DNA of 64,000 nucleotides, from the NCBI RefSeq assembly GCF_000263195.1, contig NC_018748.1:992001-1056000 (forward strand), in the 5' to 3' direction. The translations under genes were made by a program, and so were the position numbers. The notes under the pieces are model-generated. The model was not told the DNA's origin. It was given only the letters and a program-made list of their open reading frames with translations, and ran no database searches. Positions 9,116 to 18,370 of the stretch are shown in pieces. The DNA comes from Emticicia oligotrophica DSM 17448. GTDB taxonomy: Bacteria > Bacteroidota > Bacteroidia > Cytophagales > Spirosomataceae. The number at the start of each line of letters is the position of its first letter. Position 1 is the stretch's first letter.

Positions 9116-10933
9116 TTACATAAAATTAACCCTTACATTCAAACCAATATTTGATGGGCGAATTTGCATGTAACTATTTACATCAAGCGATTGTGACAAA
9201 CTATAACGATACGTAGGTTCTATCCAAACTGTTTTACCACCTTTCAATGGATATGCCAAAGCAACTGAGGCATTTAGATAATAAGCATATTCTTTATTGT
9301 TTAGGATTCTAACTGCCTCAGCTCCTCCTAAGACAAATACTTTATGTTTTTTGTCAGAAACTAAATAAGAGTTATCAAGTTTTAAGCCAACAGTATGCAA
9401 AAACTTATTTTGACTAACGGCCTCCCCTACCCCTACGAGCGTATAATTTGCGTTCGTTAAGTCAACCTCATAAACACCATTATTTACTTCATAATTCAAC
9501 GATTGACGCAACCCCGCATACGAAAGTGAAGCACCAGCGGAGAACCTGCGAGTAATTGGCTGCATCATGCCTACACGAGCTTGTACACCTAAACGTTGAG
9601 CATCAAGAGCATTGAGGGTACCTACTTGCTGAATATATGTGCTAGTTTGTGGTAAAATCGTCAGAGCTTGGTAAGTTTGCAATGGCATTACACTTCCAGT
9701 AAATATCATTTTTCTACGTACACGCTCTTCTGGTTCTTCCATTGGAGTTTCAGTATTAAAAGCAATTTCACCTAATGGCAAATAAACACTTTGTTGCTTA
9801 AAATTCTTAGCATTGAGCAATTCTAAGTCAGCAACCCCTACATTATTTTGATTATACGCAACCGAAACTTCTTGATTATCAGTGTTTGAAGGCAATACTG
9901 GACTAGTATTTTGTGCAATACTACTTTCATTCTTCTCGACTTCTATGCTTGAATTTAAAGGTGTTTTACGCTTCGGAATGCGTTTAACTAACTGGATATT
10001 AGCAGATTGATTGACCAAATCAGTTTTCGATTTTAAAGCCTTATTTTTACTGATAGAGGCAATTTTTGATACATTTTCTAAAGAAATTGCTATTTCATTT
10101 GCTTCTTTGCCAATACGTGTTTTACCTTCTATTACTTTTGGCTTATTCGAAGCAATTTTGCTTTGCCCAGAAGAAGTAGCCGTTGAATTCAAACCTTTTG
10201 TTTGATTTATGGCAACTGTAGTATTTGTTGGGTTATTTCTGTAAAGTAACCATCCAAAACCTAAAAGTAGAGCAATACTCGCTGCGATTCCTACACGGAA
10301 AGCAAACGGCCAAGCAATTACACGACGTTCTTTTTCATCGGTAATAGCAGCCTTAATCGTCTCCCAAGATTCTCCTTTAGGCTCAGCTTCAAAATCTTTA
10401 AATTTAGCTCCAAGCTGTGTAGCCAACAGGATATTTTCCCAAGTTGATGTCTGCGGCTCTGCCTCGTAGTTTTTAAACTTCTCGCTCAGTGAAATTGGTG
10501 TATCTGCTGAAACAAGTCCAGCCATGATTTTATCCCAAGATTCTGACATTGGTTCGGCTTCATAATCATTGAACTTATCACTCAACAGAGATTTTTCGTT
10601 GATTGGTATAGCTGCTCTAATTTTATCCCAAGATTCGGCAGTTGGCTCTGCTTCGTAGTCATTAAACTTAGCTTTTAATTGGGTAGCTAATTGAATCTTG
10701 TACCAAGTATCATCTTGAGGTTCGGCTTCATAATTTTCAAATTTCCTACTTAAATCAGTAGCAAATTTTACTTCATCCCAAGACTCTGGCTGTGGTTCAG
10801 CCTCATAAGTGCTAAGTTTATCTTTTAAATCTAGAGCAAAACGAATCGCCTCCCAAGAATTCTCTTGAGGTTCGGCTTCGAAATTCTCAAATTTTGCAGA
10901 TAAAAGTTTCCTTATGTCGTCTTGGTTTTTCAC
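9116..10933 (-). CDS. Candidate membrane-spanning anti-sigma factor with seven cytoplasmic repeats and a barrel-like C-terminus
   Basis: 605 residues. Residues 1-200 carry seven copies of a motif FxxYEAEPxxxSWxxI; the EAEP starts fall near 19, 44, 69, 94, 125, 157 and 182, so the spacing is 25 residues with two longer gaps of 31-32. One transmembrane helix follows (about 208-231, FRVGIAASIALLLGFGWLL). A Ser/Thr/Asn/Lys-rich linker runs to about residue 400, and a ~200-residue C-terminal part looks like short outer-membrane strands, ending NVRVNFM. The gene lies 69 nt downstream of an ECF sigma gene on the same strand, the usual sigma/anti-sigma order. Single F-x-x-x-E-x-x-P-x-x-x-x-W motifs are typical of Bacteroidota anti-sigma-type proteins beside ECF genes. 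The layout recalls the dual-membrane-spanning anti-sigma factors reported in Bacteroides thetaiotaomicron. The function is inferred from motif and context. Confidence 0.7.
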   Translation of the reverse strand: MKNQDDIRKLLSAKFENFEAEPQENSWEAIRFALDLKDKLSTYEAEPQPESWDEVKFATDLSRKFENYEAEPQDDTWYKIQLATQLKAKFNDYEAEPTAESWDKIRAAIPINEKSLLSDKFNDYEAEPMSESWDKIMAGLVSADTPISLSEKFKNYEAEPQTSTWENILLATQLGAKFKDFEAEPKGESWETIKAAITDEKERRVIAWPFAFRVGIAASIALLLGFGWLLYRNNPTNTTVAINQTKGLNSTATSSGQSKIASNKPKVIEGKTRIGKEANEIAISLENVSKIASISKNKALKSKTDLVNQSANIQLVKRIPKRKTPLNSSIEVEKNESSIAQNTSPVLPSNTDNQEVSVAYNQNNVGVADLELLNAKNFKQQSVYLPLGEIAFNTETPMEEPEERVRRKMIFTGSVMPLQTYQALTILPQTSTYIQQVGTLNALDAQRLGVQARVGMMQPITRRFSAGASLSYAGLRQSLNYEVNNGVYEVDLTNANYTLVGVGEAVSQNKFLHTVGLKLDNSYLVSDKKHKVFVLGGAEAVRILNNKEYAYYLNASVALAYPLKGGKTVWIEPTYRYSLSQSLDVNSYMQIRPSNIGLNVRVNFM

Positions 10934-11002
10934 AATTTGAACCCCACTGAAGGGAGTATATTATTTTTGTTTGGCTTGCCGCCAATTTATATCTTTAATT
11001 AT

Positions 11003-11542
11003 CTAAAGCATCACACCCATTTCTTGCAAAGTTTTACGTAAGTGTACCTTTGCACGTGAGAGCTGAGATTTGGATGTACCTTCCGAAATTTGCAAGATTT
11101 TTGCGATTTCGTTGTGTTCATACCCATCAATCAAGTACATATTCACTACCATACGGTAGCCATCGGGCAACTGATTAATCACAGCTACAATTTCTTCGTG
11201 GCTAAGCTGAGATATAACGCTAATATCGGCATCACTTTGATTTTCAATTACCTCATAATCAACGAATTGCCGCTCATTTGAATTTTGACGATAATGGTCA
11301 ATAGCCGTACGAACTACTAATGATTTCACCCAATATTCAACCGACTCTGGTTTTTGCAAATCGTTGATTTTATTAAAAATCTTTATAAATGCCTCTTGAA
11401 AAATATCTTCGGCTTCCATTACTGTTCGGGCATAGCGACGACACACACCCAAAAGACGACCTTTATAGAGGTTATAAAAGGCAGCTTGGGCTCTAGGGTC
11501 ATTACGCTGACAACCAAGAACTAATTCAACTTCATTTCGCAT
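11003..11542 (-). CDS. ECF-family RNA polymerase sigma factor (sigma-70 family)
   Basis: 179 residues with sigma region 2 (FYNLYKGRLLGVCRRYARTV, then MEAEDIFQEAFIKIF, the classic -10 recognition helix) and region 4 (LPDGYRMVVNMYLIDGYEHN, then EIAKILQISEGTSKSQLSRA as the -35 helix-turn-helix). It directs RNA polymerase to a dedicated promoter set when released from its anti-sigma partner. The next gene on the strand is the seven-repeat membrane protein, its likely partner. Upstream lies a PepSY-like lipoprotein gene 63 nt away on the same strand, which may belong to the same unit. Confidence 0.95.
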   Translation of the reverse strand: MRNEVELVLGCQRNDPRAQAAFYNLYKGRLLGVCRRYARTVMEAEDIFQEAFIKIFNKINDLQKPESVEYWVKSLVVRTAIDHYRQNSNERQFVDYEVIENQSDADISVISQLSHEEIVAVINQLPDGYRMVVNMYLIDGYEHNEIAKILQISEGTSKSQLSRAKVHLRKTLQEMGVML

Positions 11543-11605
11543 CCGAAAAGGGTTGCTGTGTTTATAGATTCAATTAAAAGGTTAGTTATGATGGTGCTTT
11601 TTTTC

Positions 11606-13021
11606 TCAACCCCGTCGGGCAGAAATAAAATTAGCATTAGCATCAAAATTTATATAATAATAGTCATTCCCGACTTTTATTGCTATCATATAACCAAAAA
11701 GTTTGTTTTCAACGTAGGCAATAAATCCTTTTTGAAAATTCCACCCTTTAAAATTCGCATCGAGATATTCTTTTGCTTTACTAGGAATATCCTTTGCCTC
11801 CAACGGCATCTGACTTAACAGTGGCTCAGGTAATTTCAGGATTATCTCCTTCATATTTAGCACATTACCTTTATCATCGAAGGTGTAATCATAGGTAATA
11901 TTATTACTTAAAATAATTACCCAATAAGCTTTTTTATTTTTCTCATTAATAAGTGCCGTATTAATGTACTTGAAATTAGGGTACTTATTTGTAAGGAAAG
12001 TGATAATAGGGGCTGGTAAATCTTTTGGTTGAATATTTTTAACCTCAAAATCATCATTAAAACCACCAACTAACTGCTCCTTTTTGACAAATTTTTGTTC
12101 GTTATCAAACTGCAATGAATATCGCTTATCGCCATAAATAATTAAAATATTATACGTTTGAATTTCTCCATTATTCAAGAAGATAAGTCCTCTATCAAAT
12201 TTCCAGCCCTTGAATTCTTTATCAAGATATGCCTTTATTTTAGATGGAATTTCATTAAAAGAAAGAGGTTTATCTTCTATCCTACCAATTGGTGGTCCAT
12301 TAATTCCAAAAGAAGAAGACTTTAAAACATTACCTTTATCATCAAATAAAAAATCATACGTTGTATAATCTTTACTTATAACAACCGAGTAGCTCTTTAC
12401 ATCATCAAGCATGACAACGGCCGCTTTGATACATTTATAATCGCTTCCGTATTTAGTACTTAGATAATCAAGTATAACTTGTGGTAATTCATTTTTTTCA
12501 ATGAAATACATTTTGGGTGGCTTTTGCCCAGCTGGCTTAGCATCTCTATCGTCGGTAACAGAGAGAATGAGTGTTCCTGTTGCATCAAAAATGAGCGTGA
12601 GTTCGTCGGCACTACTCAATTTGATTCGAACTTTATAGCCTTCAACTTGTCCCGATTTATTTATTTGCTGACAAACATCTAAATAAACCGCACCCACGAA
12701 ATTAGTCGCAATATAATTTTTGACTATATCTGGCAACCCAACCTGTCCACTTTGCTTGTACATTTCAGAAATTACGCCAACATTATTGACAATGGCCGAC
12801 ATTCGTTCGAGTTTCAAATCAAAATCAGATTGAAAAACCCTATTTTTTTCAATAGTAGTGAAACGTACTTTGGTTGCTTCTGGATAGTTTGTCTTTATGG
12901 CATTGATTGCTGCTTTGGGAACTAACTCATCGACGTTTTGCTGTGGCTGTAAATCCGTGACGCTATCGCAGCTCCACAGGATAAGCCCAACAAAAAACAT
13001 ATATATATATAATTTTCTCAT
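11606..13021 (-). CDS. PepSY-like repeat lipoprotein
   Basis: 471 residues with a lipoprotein signal (GLILWSC, lipidated Cys18). The mature part has six tandem copies of a PepSY-like/beta-lactamase-inhibitor-like unit. Each begins with a (L/I/V)P-x-x-x-x-x-(Y/F/I)-(L/I)-x-x-x-(Y/F) helix, near residues 34, 97, 179, 258, 335 and 412, followed by strands. Copies at 258 and 412 share a KGW-F signature, and those at 179 and 335 share a TKY/NKY one, so the last four look like a duplicated two-unit block of about 155 residues. Such domains are secreted and thought to be ligand- or inhibitor-like; no activity is predicted. It lies directly upstream of the ECF sigma gene. Confidence 0.72.
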   Translation of the reverse strand: MRKLYIYMFFVGLILWSCDSVTDLQPQQNVDELVPKAAINAIKTNYPEATKVRFTTIEKNRVFQSDFDLKLERMSAIVNNVGVISEMYKQSGQVGLPDIVKNYIATNFVGAVYLDVCQQINKSGQVEGYKVRIKLSSADELTLIFDATGTLILSVTDDRDAKPAGQKPPKMYFIEKNELPQVILDYLSTKYGSDYKCIKAAVVMLDDVKSYSVVISKDYTTYDFLFDDKGNVLKSSSFGINGPPIGRIEDKPLSFNEIPSKIKAYLDKEFKGWKFDRGLIFLNNGEIQTYNILIIYGDKRYSLQFDNEQKFVKKEQLVGGFNDDFEVKNIQPKDLPAPIITFLTNKYPNFKYINTALINEKNKKAYWVIILSNNITYDYTFDDKGNVLNMKEIILKLPEPLLSQMPLEAKDIPSKAKEYLDANFKGWNFQKGFIAYVENKLFGYMIAIKVGNDYYYINFDANANFISARRG

Positions 13022-13170
13022 TGATGATTCGTTTCTAACGCTTCAGTATCAGAAAGACGCTGCCAAATAAAATTTGGTTGCATTTAGCAAACAAATATAG
13101 CTAAATATGTGATTAAAAATTGTAAGAGAGGCTCGAATAAAGCTTATATCTATCATTTAAATTAATAGAA

Positions 13171-13199
13171 AAGGGGTAAATCCGAAAGATTTACCCCCT
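13171..13199 (-). terminator. Intrinsic terminator after the Gfo/Idh gene
   Basis: GGGGTAAATC (13173-13182) pairs with GATTTACCCC (13188-13197). Read on the minus strand, it is followed by TTTTCTATTAAT. It closes the 13.2-19.3 kb cluster. Confidence 0.82.
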
Positions 13200-13229
13200 T
13201 AAAGCATTTTTAAATTAAAAATCAGAAGA

Positions 13230-14429
13230 TTAACTCCATGTTTCTAATTCAATAATTTCACCCGTAGTTTTCTTTTTCAAGATTACTTTTTTATCACCAT
13301 TTGGTAAAATTTCATCTTTGATAAACCAATGGTCAGCATCATACTCGTTATAAACAGACGGTTTTTCTACACCTACTCGGCCTCTCCATTCTGGTAATTG
13401 TACTGGTTCCCAAAGCTTTGTTCTTGCCGATTTATAAGCGGCATCAATAATAGCATTTACTACATAACCATCGTAAAAAGTTTCGTTGGGCTCTTTGCCT
13501 TGTTCTAAGGCATTAAACATATCGGTAAACATATTTGTATAGCCTAACTCATGGGCTTCATCGCCAACAGGGAATTGCCAACCACTTGAACTTTCAGCTT
13601 TTTCAGCAACATAACCTCCTTCTCCTGCACCACTCGTAAACATTTCAAAACCTGTTCGTAAGAAAGAATTTATCCAAATAGTGCCTTCGGTTCCCATTAC
13701 CTCATCACGCAAATCCATGCCTCCTCTGAAGGTCCATGACACTTCAAACTGACCAATTGAACCATTTTCGTACTTAACTAAACCAATGGCGTGATCTTCG
13801 GCATCAATTGGTTTTACTTGGGTATCAGCCCAACACATTACCTCAACAGGTTTAATATCTTTACCAATAAAATTTCTTGAAATTTCTATACAATGGCAAC
13901 CCAAATCTAAGATTGCTCCGCCACCTGCCATGTTGATATCCCAGAACCAATCTGAATGAGGCCCAGGGTGGGTTTCACGGGATTTTGCCCATAAAATACG
14001 ACCAATTGCACCAGTTTTTACAGAATTGAGCGATTTCATGAATTTTGGTGTATAGCATAAATCTTCTAAGTAACCAGCGAAAACACCTGCTTCTTCGCAG
14101 GCTTTGGTCATTCTTAGAGCCTCTTCGGCATTACGACCGAGAGGTTTTGTGCATAAAACTGCTTTTTTATGCTTTACGCAAAGATGTACGGCCTCTTCAT
14201 GCAAATTATTAGGCAGGGCAATTACAACCACCTCTGTTTCTGGGTGCTGAATGGCTTCTTCCATATTTGTGAAATAAAGCGGCACAGCATAATCATTTGC
14301 AAAACGAATTGCTGTTTCTTCTCTACGAGCATAAACTACTGAAACTCTGTCTCTTCCACGTTGGCCATGTAATGAATCGGCATAAAATCGACCAATAAAT
14401 CCGCCACCAAGGATACATACTTTTGCCAT
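13230..14429 (-). CDS. Gfo/Idh/MocA-family NAD(P)-dependent oxidoreductase
   Basis: 399 residues from the ATG at 14429; the frame extends 29 codons further upstream, but only this ATG is followed at once by the Rossmann motif ([18 protein letters not shown], GxGxxG-like). The conserved lysine lies in [15 protein letters not shown], the counterpart of the family's EKP. A C-terminal alpha/beta substrate domain includes [17 protein letters not shown], the usual histidine-containing segment. Members oxidise or reduce sugars, inositols and keto-sugar derivatives. It is the last gene of the catabolic cluster, 244 nt after the metallo-hydrolase gene. That gap contains a hairpin at 14514-14550, so it may also have its own promoter. 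Confidence 0.9.
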   Translation of the reverse strand: MAKVCILGGGFIGRFYADSLHGQRGRDRVSVVYARREETAIRFANDYAVPLYFTNMEEAIQHPETEVVVIALPNNLHEEAVHLCVKHKKAVLCTKPLGRNAEEALRMTKACEEAGVFAGYLEDLCYTPKFMKSLNSVKTGAIGRILWAKSRETHPGPHSDWFWDINMAGGGAILDLGCHCIEISRNFIGKDIKPVEVMCWADTQVKPIDAEDHAIGLVKYENGSIGQFEVSWTFRGGMDLRDEVMGTEGTIWINSFLRTGFEMFTSGAGEGGYVAEKAESSSGWQFPVGDEAHELGYTNMFTDMFNALEQGKEPNETFYDGYVVNAIIDAAYKSARTKLWEPVQLPEWRGRVGVEKPSVYNEYDADHWFIKDEILPNGDKKVILKKKTTGEIIELETWS

Positions 14430-14513
14430 AGTTTTATTGAGTGTTGTTTGAGTGAATAGATGATTTTTACTAAATCTAAAGTAATGGTAAACATCAAATT
14501 GACAACATTTTAC

Positions 14514-14550
14514 CACAGAGTTTTTACATTATTCTTTGTGTAACTCTGTG
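14514..14550. terminator. Possible hairpin between the metallo-hydrolase and Gfo/Idh genes
   Basis: CACAGAGTT (14514-14522) pairs with AACTCTGTG (14542-14550) around a 19-nt AT-rich loop. It has no T tract on either side, so it may be an attenuator, a processing site, or incidental. Confidence 0.4.
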
Positions 14551-14673
14551 ACAAATATTATCAATTAAATAGTTTTTTTAATTAATGATTAACTCCTGAC
14601 AAATTTTTACTTAATAATTACTTCCTAACAAATTTAGCTTACTTTCAATTATATAAATTCTTTATTTAACTAA

Positions 14674-15528
14674 TTATGAGTTACTCATTTCAATAGTAAT
14701 TCCCTCTCCCATTTCAAGGACTTTATACTTTGTTTGATAATGTAAACAAGCTTCCACAAAAACCTGTGGATTTTCGGTATTAAACTCAAAAAGGTGATAA
14801 TGGTGCGGAATAACCAATTTTGCCCCAATTTCAAGCCCTAATTTTGCTGCTTCTTCGGCACTCAGATTTCCAGCAACCCGACGTTCAGGTTTATTACCAT
14901 TGATAGGTAAGAATGCAATATCTAAAGAAAAAGGCTTCAATATTTCTTCTAAGCCATCAAACCATAGTGTATCACCTGAATGATAGACCGAAAATCCACC
15001 GAATTGTACCACAAAGCCCATATATTTACATTCACCTCTTTCATTTCGCTCGACTTCATTATGAGCTGCAGGAATACCCGTGATTTTAAACCCTAAATAC
15101 TCATAAGAAAGACCATCGTTTAATCCAATCGGGAAATCTAATTCACACTGAACTCTATCAGCCACAAATGCTCTATTGGCTTCGGGAATAATAAATTTAA
15201 TTGCTGGGTTATTCTTAAGAATTGGGATTAAAGTTTCGGCATCAAGATGGTCAGTATGATTATGGCTTGAAGTAACGATATCAATGCAATCTAAAACTTC
15301 GGGCGAAATCACCAATTCGCTTATACGCACATGTGGTTTATCAGTATTCTGATATTTTTTACTTAGTGAATCAGACAAATATGGGTCGAAAAGTATCGTT
15401 TTCCCTTGCCATTTGATTAAAAATCCACTTTGTGCCAACCACCAAACTTTAAAGCCATTGGTATCATCGAATGACTTAATGTCGTTCAATAAATCATTAT
15501 CTTTTTGCTTTGGTTGAATTAAATTCAT
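14674..15528 (-). CDS. Metallo-beta-lactamase-fold hydrolase, UlaG-like
   Basis: 284 residues. The metal motif SSHNHTDHLD (HxHxDH type) and the downstream YHSGDT and IPHHYHLF segments mark an MBL-fold enzyme. The N-terminal VWWLAQSGFLIKWQGKTILF is typical of the UlaG/L-ascorbate-6-phosphate lactonase branch. Such enzymes open phosphorylated lactones or hydrolyse phosphate- and sugar-linked esters in the cytoplasm. There is one nucleotide between the preceding stop codon and this ATG, so it is translationally coupled to the MetE-like gene. A sugar-lactone role is inferred from its neighbours (dehydrogenases and sugar kinase). Confidence 0.85.
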   Translation of the reverse strand: MNLIQPKQKDNDLLNDIKSFDDTNGFKVWWLAQSGFLIKWQGKTILFDPYLSDSLSKKYQNTDKPHVRISELVISPEVLDCIDIVTSSHNHTDHLDAETLIPILKNNPAIKFIIPEANRAFVADRVQCELDFPIGLNDGLSYEYLGFKITGIPAAHNEVERNERGECKYMGFVVQFGGFSVYHSGDTLWFDGLEEILKPFSLDIAFLPINGNKPERRVAGNLSAEEAAKLGLEIGAKLVIPHHYHLFEFNTENPQVFVEACLHYQTKYKVLEMGEGITIEMSNS

Positions 15529-15529
15529 T

Positions 15530-16549
15530 TTACCTCATTTGTTTAGCTGCTGCACACATATTAGCTATTTTTTGTTTGGTTGCCCAACGAGCAGTCTGCG
15601 ACATTCCACAGTCGGGAGCGACAGCTAATTTTTCAGCAGGAACATATTTCAAACATTTTTCAATGCGTTCTCTGACATCCTCAACCGTTTCGATGTAATA
15701 GCTTTTTACATCAATTACCCCAACGGCTACGTCCATTTTTTCGGCAAAACGCTCTAGTAAATGCACTTCTGCAAAGTTTAGTACGGTCATTTCAGAATGA
15801 AGCTCATCTACTTTTAAATCTAAAAAATCAGGTAACATAGGTGCGATGGTTTTCTTTCCAACCGAACGCCCCTTGTAATTCCCGAAGCATAAATGCGTGG
15901 CAATTCGGGTTTTACCTACAATATTTTTCACCGTTCGATTGAAAATATCAACAAATCTTTTGGTGTCTTCTTTATAGGCATAACATGACATCGACGGTTC
16001 ATCAATGCAAATTTCTTGAGCACCTGCAGCTACTAAATCTTCTAACTCTTTGGCCACTATTGGCAATAAAGCTTCGGTTATTTCCCAGCGGTCTTTATAA
16101 ATTTCTCCTGCCACCATACGTCCAGAAAGTGTGTACGGGCCAGGAATGGATGCCTTTAAAATTTTATCGGCTGGAGCCAAACGCTTCAGTCTTGTATATT
16201 CCTCAACCACACCCAAGCCTTTTGGTGCAGTAAGTGGCTCAATGATGGTATGTTTGCCACGTTGGTCATGTGCAGGTGAGCCAAACTTGCGGGTTTCTTC
16301 ATGATTTGGCTGAATTCCCTTGATAAAACCATAAAAAGATAAGTTAAAATCGAGGCGAGTTTGTTCGCCATCCGTAATCACATCAAGGCCAGCCGTTACT
16401 TGGTCATGAATGGCATTCACAACCGCATCTTCAATCATCTCATTGATATCAGCAGGGCCAAATTTATCTAAATTTTCGGAGGCAAACTCAAGCCAACTCG
16501 GAAAAGGCCAAGAGCCAACTACGGTGGTTTTTATAGGAATTGGTTGCAT
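15530..16549 (-). CDS. Cobalamin-independent methionine-synthase-like protein (C-terminal MetE domain only)
   Basis: 339 residues, half the size of MetE, corresponding to the zinc/homocysteine-binding C-terminal barrel without the N-terminal folate domain. The zinc ligands can be placed: His219 and Cys221 (THLCFG), a glutamate in DELHSE (Glu253 most likely), and Cys314 (APDCGM). VVGSWPFPSWL is the family's opening, and DGEQTRLDF and GPYTLSGRM are conserved MetE segments. Such stand-alone proteins transfer a methyl or related group from diverse donors to a thiol. In this cluster it sits between a SIS isomerase (26 nt) and an UlaG-like hydrolase (1 nt), so the substrate is probably sugar-related rather than methyl-folate. 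That is an inference. Confidence 0.85.
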   Translation of the reverse strand: MQPIPIKTTVVGSWPFPSWLEFASENLDKFGPADINEMIEDAVVNAIHDQVTAGLDVITDGEQTRLDFNLSFYGFIKGIQPNHEETRKFGSPAHDQRGKHTIIEPLTAPKGLGVVEEYTRLKRLAPADKILKASIPGPYTLSGRMVAGEIYKDRWEITEALLPIVAKELEDLVAAGAQEICIDEPSMSCYAYKEDTKRFVDIFNRTVKNIVGKTRIATHLCFGNYKGRSVGKKTIAPMLPDFLDLKVDELHSEMTVLNFAEVHLLERFAEKMDVAVGVIDVKSYYIETVEDVRERIEKCLKYVPAEKLAVAPDCGMSQTARWATKQKIANMCAAAKQMR

Positions 16550-16575
16550 AGTTTTTATGAGAAATGAATAATTGA

Positions 16576-17379
16576 TTATGATTGTTTTGAAACATAGCTT
16601 TCGATACCTACTTTTTGGTACATTTTCGAAATTCGATGGGCGTGTTCATCGTAGGCAGCTTGAAAAATTTCGGTTGCTTTTTCTGCCCCAATTACTGCTC
16701 CAGCCGTAAGCACTTTTGGTGGATGCCCTGCCTGCGTGAGCAAGTTTGCCAATTCAGCTTTTATGCTATTGATAAGCATACACGAGCCAACAGTAGAACC
16801 CGGTGAAACGGGCGTTTCTAAACCATCTACATATATCATGGCATCGCCCACTGGAGCTCCAGAATCAAGTACGATGTCACAAAAATCTTGGAGTTTTTTA
16901 CCATCTTGTTTTTTGCTTGTACTGGCTTCTGAATGAAGTTTTGATATAATTCCAACTGTTTTTATGCCTTTACTTTGAAAAATCTCAGCCATTTCTATCG
17001 GCACAACATTACAGCCTGATGAAGAAATAACCAAAGCCGTATCTAGCTCGTTGAGGTCGAAATTTCGTAAAATTTGTGCGGCGAGTCCTGATACATTCTC
17101 TAAAAACATCGCTTGGCGTTGACCATTAGCTCCAACCACTAGATTATGAAAGGTAAGCGATAATTCAACGATTGGATTAAACCCCGGAAATGAACCATAT
17201 CTTGGCCACATTTCTTCAACCATAATTCGGCTGTGTCCACTTCCAAAAACGTGTACCATTCTTCCGACCAAAATTGATTTCGAAAACATTTCGGCAGCCC
17301 GCAAGATATTCGCTTCTTGGGTAGCCACAGTTTCGATTAAACCTTGGCATTTTCTCAGATATTCGGCAGTATAACTCAT
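16576..17379 (-). CDS. SIS-domain sugar isomerase family protein
   Basis: 267 residues from the ATG at 17379. The frame runs 63 codons further upstream, but that part overlaps the ROK gene and lacks family features. MVHVFGSGHSRIMVEEMWPR is the first SIS phosphosugar loop and VISSSGCNVVPIEMAEIF the second; GIKTVGIISKLHSEASTSK follows. The length and the G-S-G-H-S signature fit the UPF0309/sugar isomerase domain type, related to MurQ and GmhA. It would bind a phosphorylated sugar in the cytoplasm and isomerise, or eliminate from, its carbonyl end. It lies 22 nt after the ROK kinase gene, which could supply its phosphosugar. Confidence 0.85.
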   Translation of the reverse strand: MSYTAEYLRKCQGLIETVATQEANILRAAEMFSKSILVGRMVHVFGSGHSRIMVEEMWPRYGSFPGFNPIVELSLTFHNLVVGANGQRQAMFLENVSGLAAQILRNFDLNELDTALVISSSGCNVVPIEMAEIFQSKGIKTVGIISKLHSEASTSKKQDGKKLQDFCDIVLDSGAPVGDAMIYVDGLETPVSPGSTVGSCMLINSIKAELANLLTQAGHPPKVLTAGAVIGAEKATEIFQAAYDEHAHRISKMYQKVGIESYVSKQS

Positions 17380-17401
17380 TAAAATTATAAATTGTTGATG
17401 A

Positions 17402-18292
17402 TTATTTTTCTTGATTGAAGGCAAATGCGGCAGCTCCAATGGCTCCTGACAAATCAGCAAATTCGGCTTGCTTGATAAGCGTTGTTTTTCCTTTGGGTCT
17501 GAACTCAAAAAGCTCAATAAATGCATGTAGAGGCTCAAATAATGCACTACCTGCGGTTGTAATTCCACCAGCTAATACAATGATTTCGGGCGAAAGAGCA
17601 TTAATTAATGAAGCAATCCCAATGGCTAATTTTCTAATTGAATCAAGCCAAAGCCAAGTAGCAAAAGGTTCGTTTTTATGATAAGCATTGACCAACTCAT
17701 GAGTTGATTGAAATCGACCCATCGAGCGGCGAACAATCGAACAATTTCCGATAGCATATTCTAAACTACCGGGCATACCCAAAATGCTCAATTCATCATC
17801 GGTTGCATTGAGTGAAAGATGACCCAAATGCCCCGCCATTTGACTTAAACCTTGGTGTAACTGCCCATTAATCATGATTCCCCCTCCTACGCCTGTACCG
17901 AGTGTCAATAAAACGGCATTTTTGTATCCTTGCATAACGCCAAATTTTGCTTCGGCCATCAGAGCAGCGTGTGCATCATTCAAAACATAGGTTTTGATTC
18001 CAAAATATTCTTCCCAAACAAAGTTTTCTAAACCAAATAAGCGATTGGGTAAATGTGCAATACTCCGATTATCTTCATGGGCAAGACCTGGAGCCGAAAG
18101 TCCAACCATTTCAATGGGTTCTTGGTGAAAACTCCTCAAGAAATTGACCATTTCAAGGACATTCTCTCGCCATTTACCTTTAGCATCATCTTTTGTGGGA
18201 ATGTAATGTTGTTTCAAGATTTTTCCATCTTCCTGCATCAATATTCCTTTGACATTTGTACCACCAAGGTCAATTCCAATTGCTACTTTCAT
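17402..18292 (-). CDS. ROK-family sugar kinase lacking the zinc cysteines
   Basis: 296 residues. AIGIDLGGTNVKGILM is the N-terminal ATP-binding loop, LNDAHAA carries the catalytic Asp106, and LTLGTGVGGGIM is the second phosphate loop. Typical ROK kinases then have GH followed by CxCGxxGCxE, which binds structural zinc. Here the GH is present (GHLGHLSL), but the motif reads S-I-L-G-M-P-G-S-L-E (169-178), with all three cysteines replaced. The fold is otherwise intact, so an active zinc-free sugar kinase is the likely reading. It sits 22 nt before the SIS gene, and a tandem repeat array separates it from the SDR gene upstream. Confidence 0.88.
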   Translation of the reverse strand: MKVAIGIDLGGTNVKGILMQEDGKILKQHYIPTKDDAKGKWRENVLEMVNFLRSFHQEPIEMVGLSAPGLAHEDNRSIAHLPNRLFGLENFVWEEYFGIKTYVLNDAHAALMAEAKFGVMQGYKNAVLLTLGTGVGGGIMINGQLHQGLSQMAGHLGHLSLNATDDELSILGMPGSLEYAIGNCSIVRRSMGRFQSTHELVNAYHKNEPFATWLWLDSIRKLAIGIASLINALSPEIIVLAGGITTAGSALFEPLHAFIELFEFRPKGKTTLIKQAEFADLSGAIGAAAFAFNQEK

Positions 18293-18370
18293 TATTTTTC
18301 AAGTTTAACCCTTATTAAGGCTATGACTTCATTTCTATCACATTTATTTATTTTTCTAAACTCCGCCCAC

